Source: Exilispira sp964581895
GTDB taxonomy: Bacteria > Spirochaetota > JAAYUW01
Length of the DNA stretch: 64,000 nt
Reading direction: 5' to 3'
Assembly (NCBI GenBank): GCA_964581895.1
Contig: CAZOPR010000001.1
Span: 496,001-560,000, forward strand
The translations under genes and the position numbers were made by a program. The notes under the pieces are model-generated. The model was not told where the DNA came from and ran no database searches. It worked only from the letters and a program-made list of their open reading frames with translations. Numbering within the stretch: the first letter of the stretch is position 1; each line of letters begins with the position of its first letter. This document shows, in pieces, positions 63,578-64,000 of the stretch.

Positions 63578-64000
63578 TTATTCTATATTTGGCAACATTT
63601 TACTTTCAATTTCATATAAAAGAATATTGTTCTTAATTTTTTGATCCATAGCAAGATATGAAGAACCATAATCCTTTTCAATTTTATGATAGTAATCTAA
63701 AGCTTTTTGAGGATCTTTTTGTATCTCATAAATTTTACCCAACAAATAGCATGCTAAAGCTCCAAAGTTGTTTTTCTTAAATTTCTTGTACATTAAAAGA
63801 GCATACTTTTCAGCATTTGTAAAATCATTGATACTTAAATAAGATTGAACTAAGCCAAAATATACATTTACAGAAAAATGAGTTTTTTTATTCTGGATCT
63901 TCTTAAGATGCATTATACAATTTTCATAATTACCATCTAAATAGTCCATTAAACTAAGATAATAGTGAGCTCTTGAAAATTCCAAAGTATTTGGATATTT
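63578..64000 (-). CDS. TPR-repeat protein (5' partial at window edge)
   Basis: The frame is open to the last base, so the start is outside the window; the TTG at 63985 is only an internal in-frame codon. The visible 140 residues are helical tetratricopeptide repeats (YYLSLMDYLDGNYENCIMHLKKI, YALLMYKKFKKNNFGALACYLLGKIYEIQKDPQKALDYYHKI). It lies 52 bases upstream of the cyclase on the same strand and may be co-transcribed. Confidence 0.8.
   Translation of the reverse strand, partial: KYPNTLEFSRAHYYLSLMDYLDGNYENCIMHLKKIQNKKTHFSVNVYFGLVQSYLSINDFTNAEKYALLMYKKFKKNNFGALACYLLGKIYEIQKDPQKALDYYHKIEKDYGSSYLAMDQKIKNNILLYEIESKMLPNIE

Overview
The window is one stretch of a very AT-rich bacterial chromosome that best fits a spirochaete. 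The strongest marker is a FlaA-type periplasmic flagellar sheath protein at 38364-39320, followed by its own terminator. A radical-SAM protein of the spirochaete-restricted 'spiro-SPASM' type (31948-33534) and a CHASE2-class III adenylate cyclase at the right edge agree with this. Genus cannot be fixed by eye. A low-GC anaerobic spirochaete is plausible, given HemW, a lone ornithine racemase/GlmL-like pair and no respiratory genes in view. Gene density is high, about 53 protein genes in short operons on both strands. No rRNA, tRNA, CRISPR array, transposase or phage gene was recognised.

Layout. 1-4582: an ABC importer for a thiamine/riboflavin-precursor-like ligand, with ATPase and permease fused, its binding protein, a signal-peptidase-like protein lacking the catalytic residues, and HemW. 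4743-6485: CstA transporter with promoter and terminator. 6700-10557: grpE-dnaK-dnaJ. 10590-13563: peptidase T, a DUF434 protein and a family 2 glycosyltransferase. 13765-19674: envelope-sugar block (hldE, ispD, a multispanning glycosyltransferase, manC). 19684-26190: an exported repeat protein, an SPFH protein, aconitase, an aminotransferase and two unknowns. 26362-31918: pheS, pheT, an acetyltransferase-like protein and an FAH-family hydrolase. 31948-38234: spiro-SPASM protein, SpsF-like cytidylyltransferase, a PseG-like/methyltransferase fusion, a cell-wall amidase and a small GerMN-like protein. 38364-54681: flaA, ftsY, cvpA, mutS2, an aldolase-like gene, gatB, a zinc-binding unknown, tgt, a TraB-family protein, an HD protein, a Sua5-type synthase, an IMPACT protein, alr, a LysM protein and a TPR protein. 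55252-57870 (minus): glmL-like and orr. 58248-60495: rlmN, an EamA transporter and an FmdB zinc ribbon. 60506-64000 (minus): TPR protein (cut by the edge), CHASE2 cyclase, a lipoprotein and a small membrane protein.

How the parts relate. Much of the window is housekeeping: chaperones, Phe-tRNA synthetase, tRNA/rRNA modification, cell-wall precursors. The accessory biology of most interest is sugar chemistry. One block is built on ADP-heptose and GDP-mannose precursors. A second couples an unassigned radical-SAM enzyme with nonulosonate-type sugar-nucleotide enzymes, next to a peptidoglycan amidase and flaA. The glmL-orr pair looks like the tail end of a clostridial-type ornithine fermentation cluster whose other genes are not in the window. 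Translation signals are mixed: many genes have strong AGGAG-type sites, but about ten have none, and at least one (rlmN) may be transcribed leaderless.
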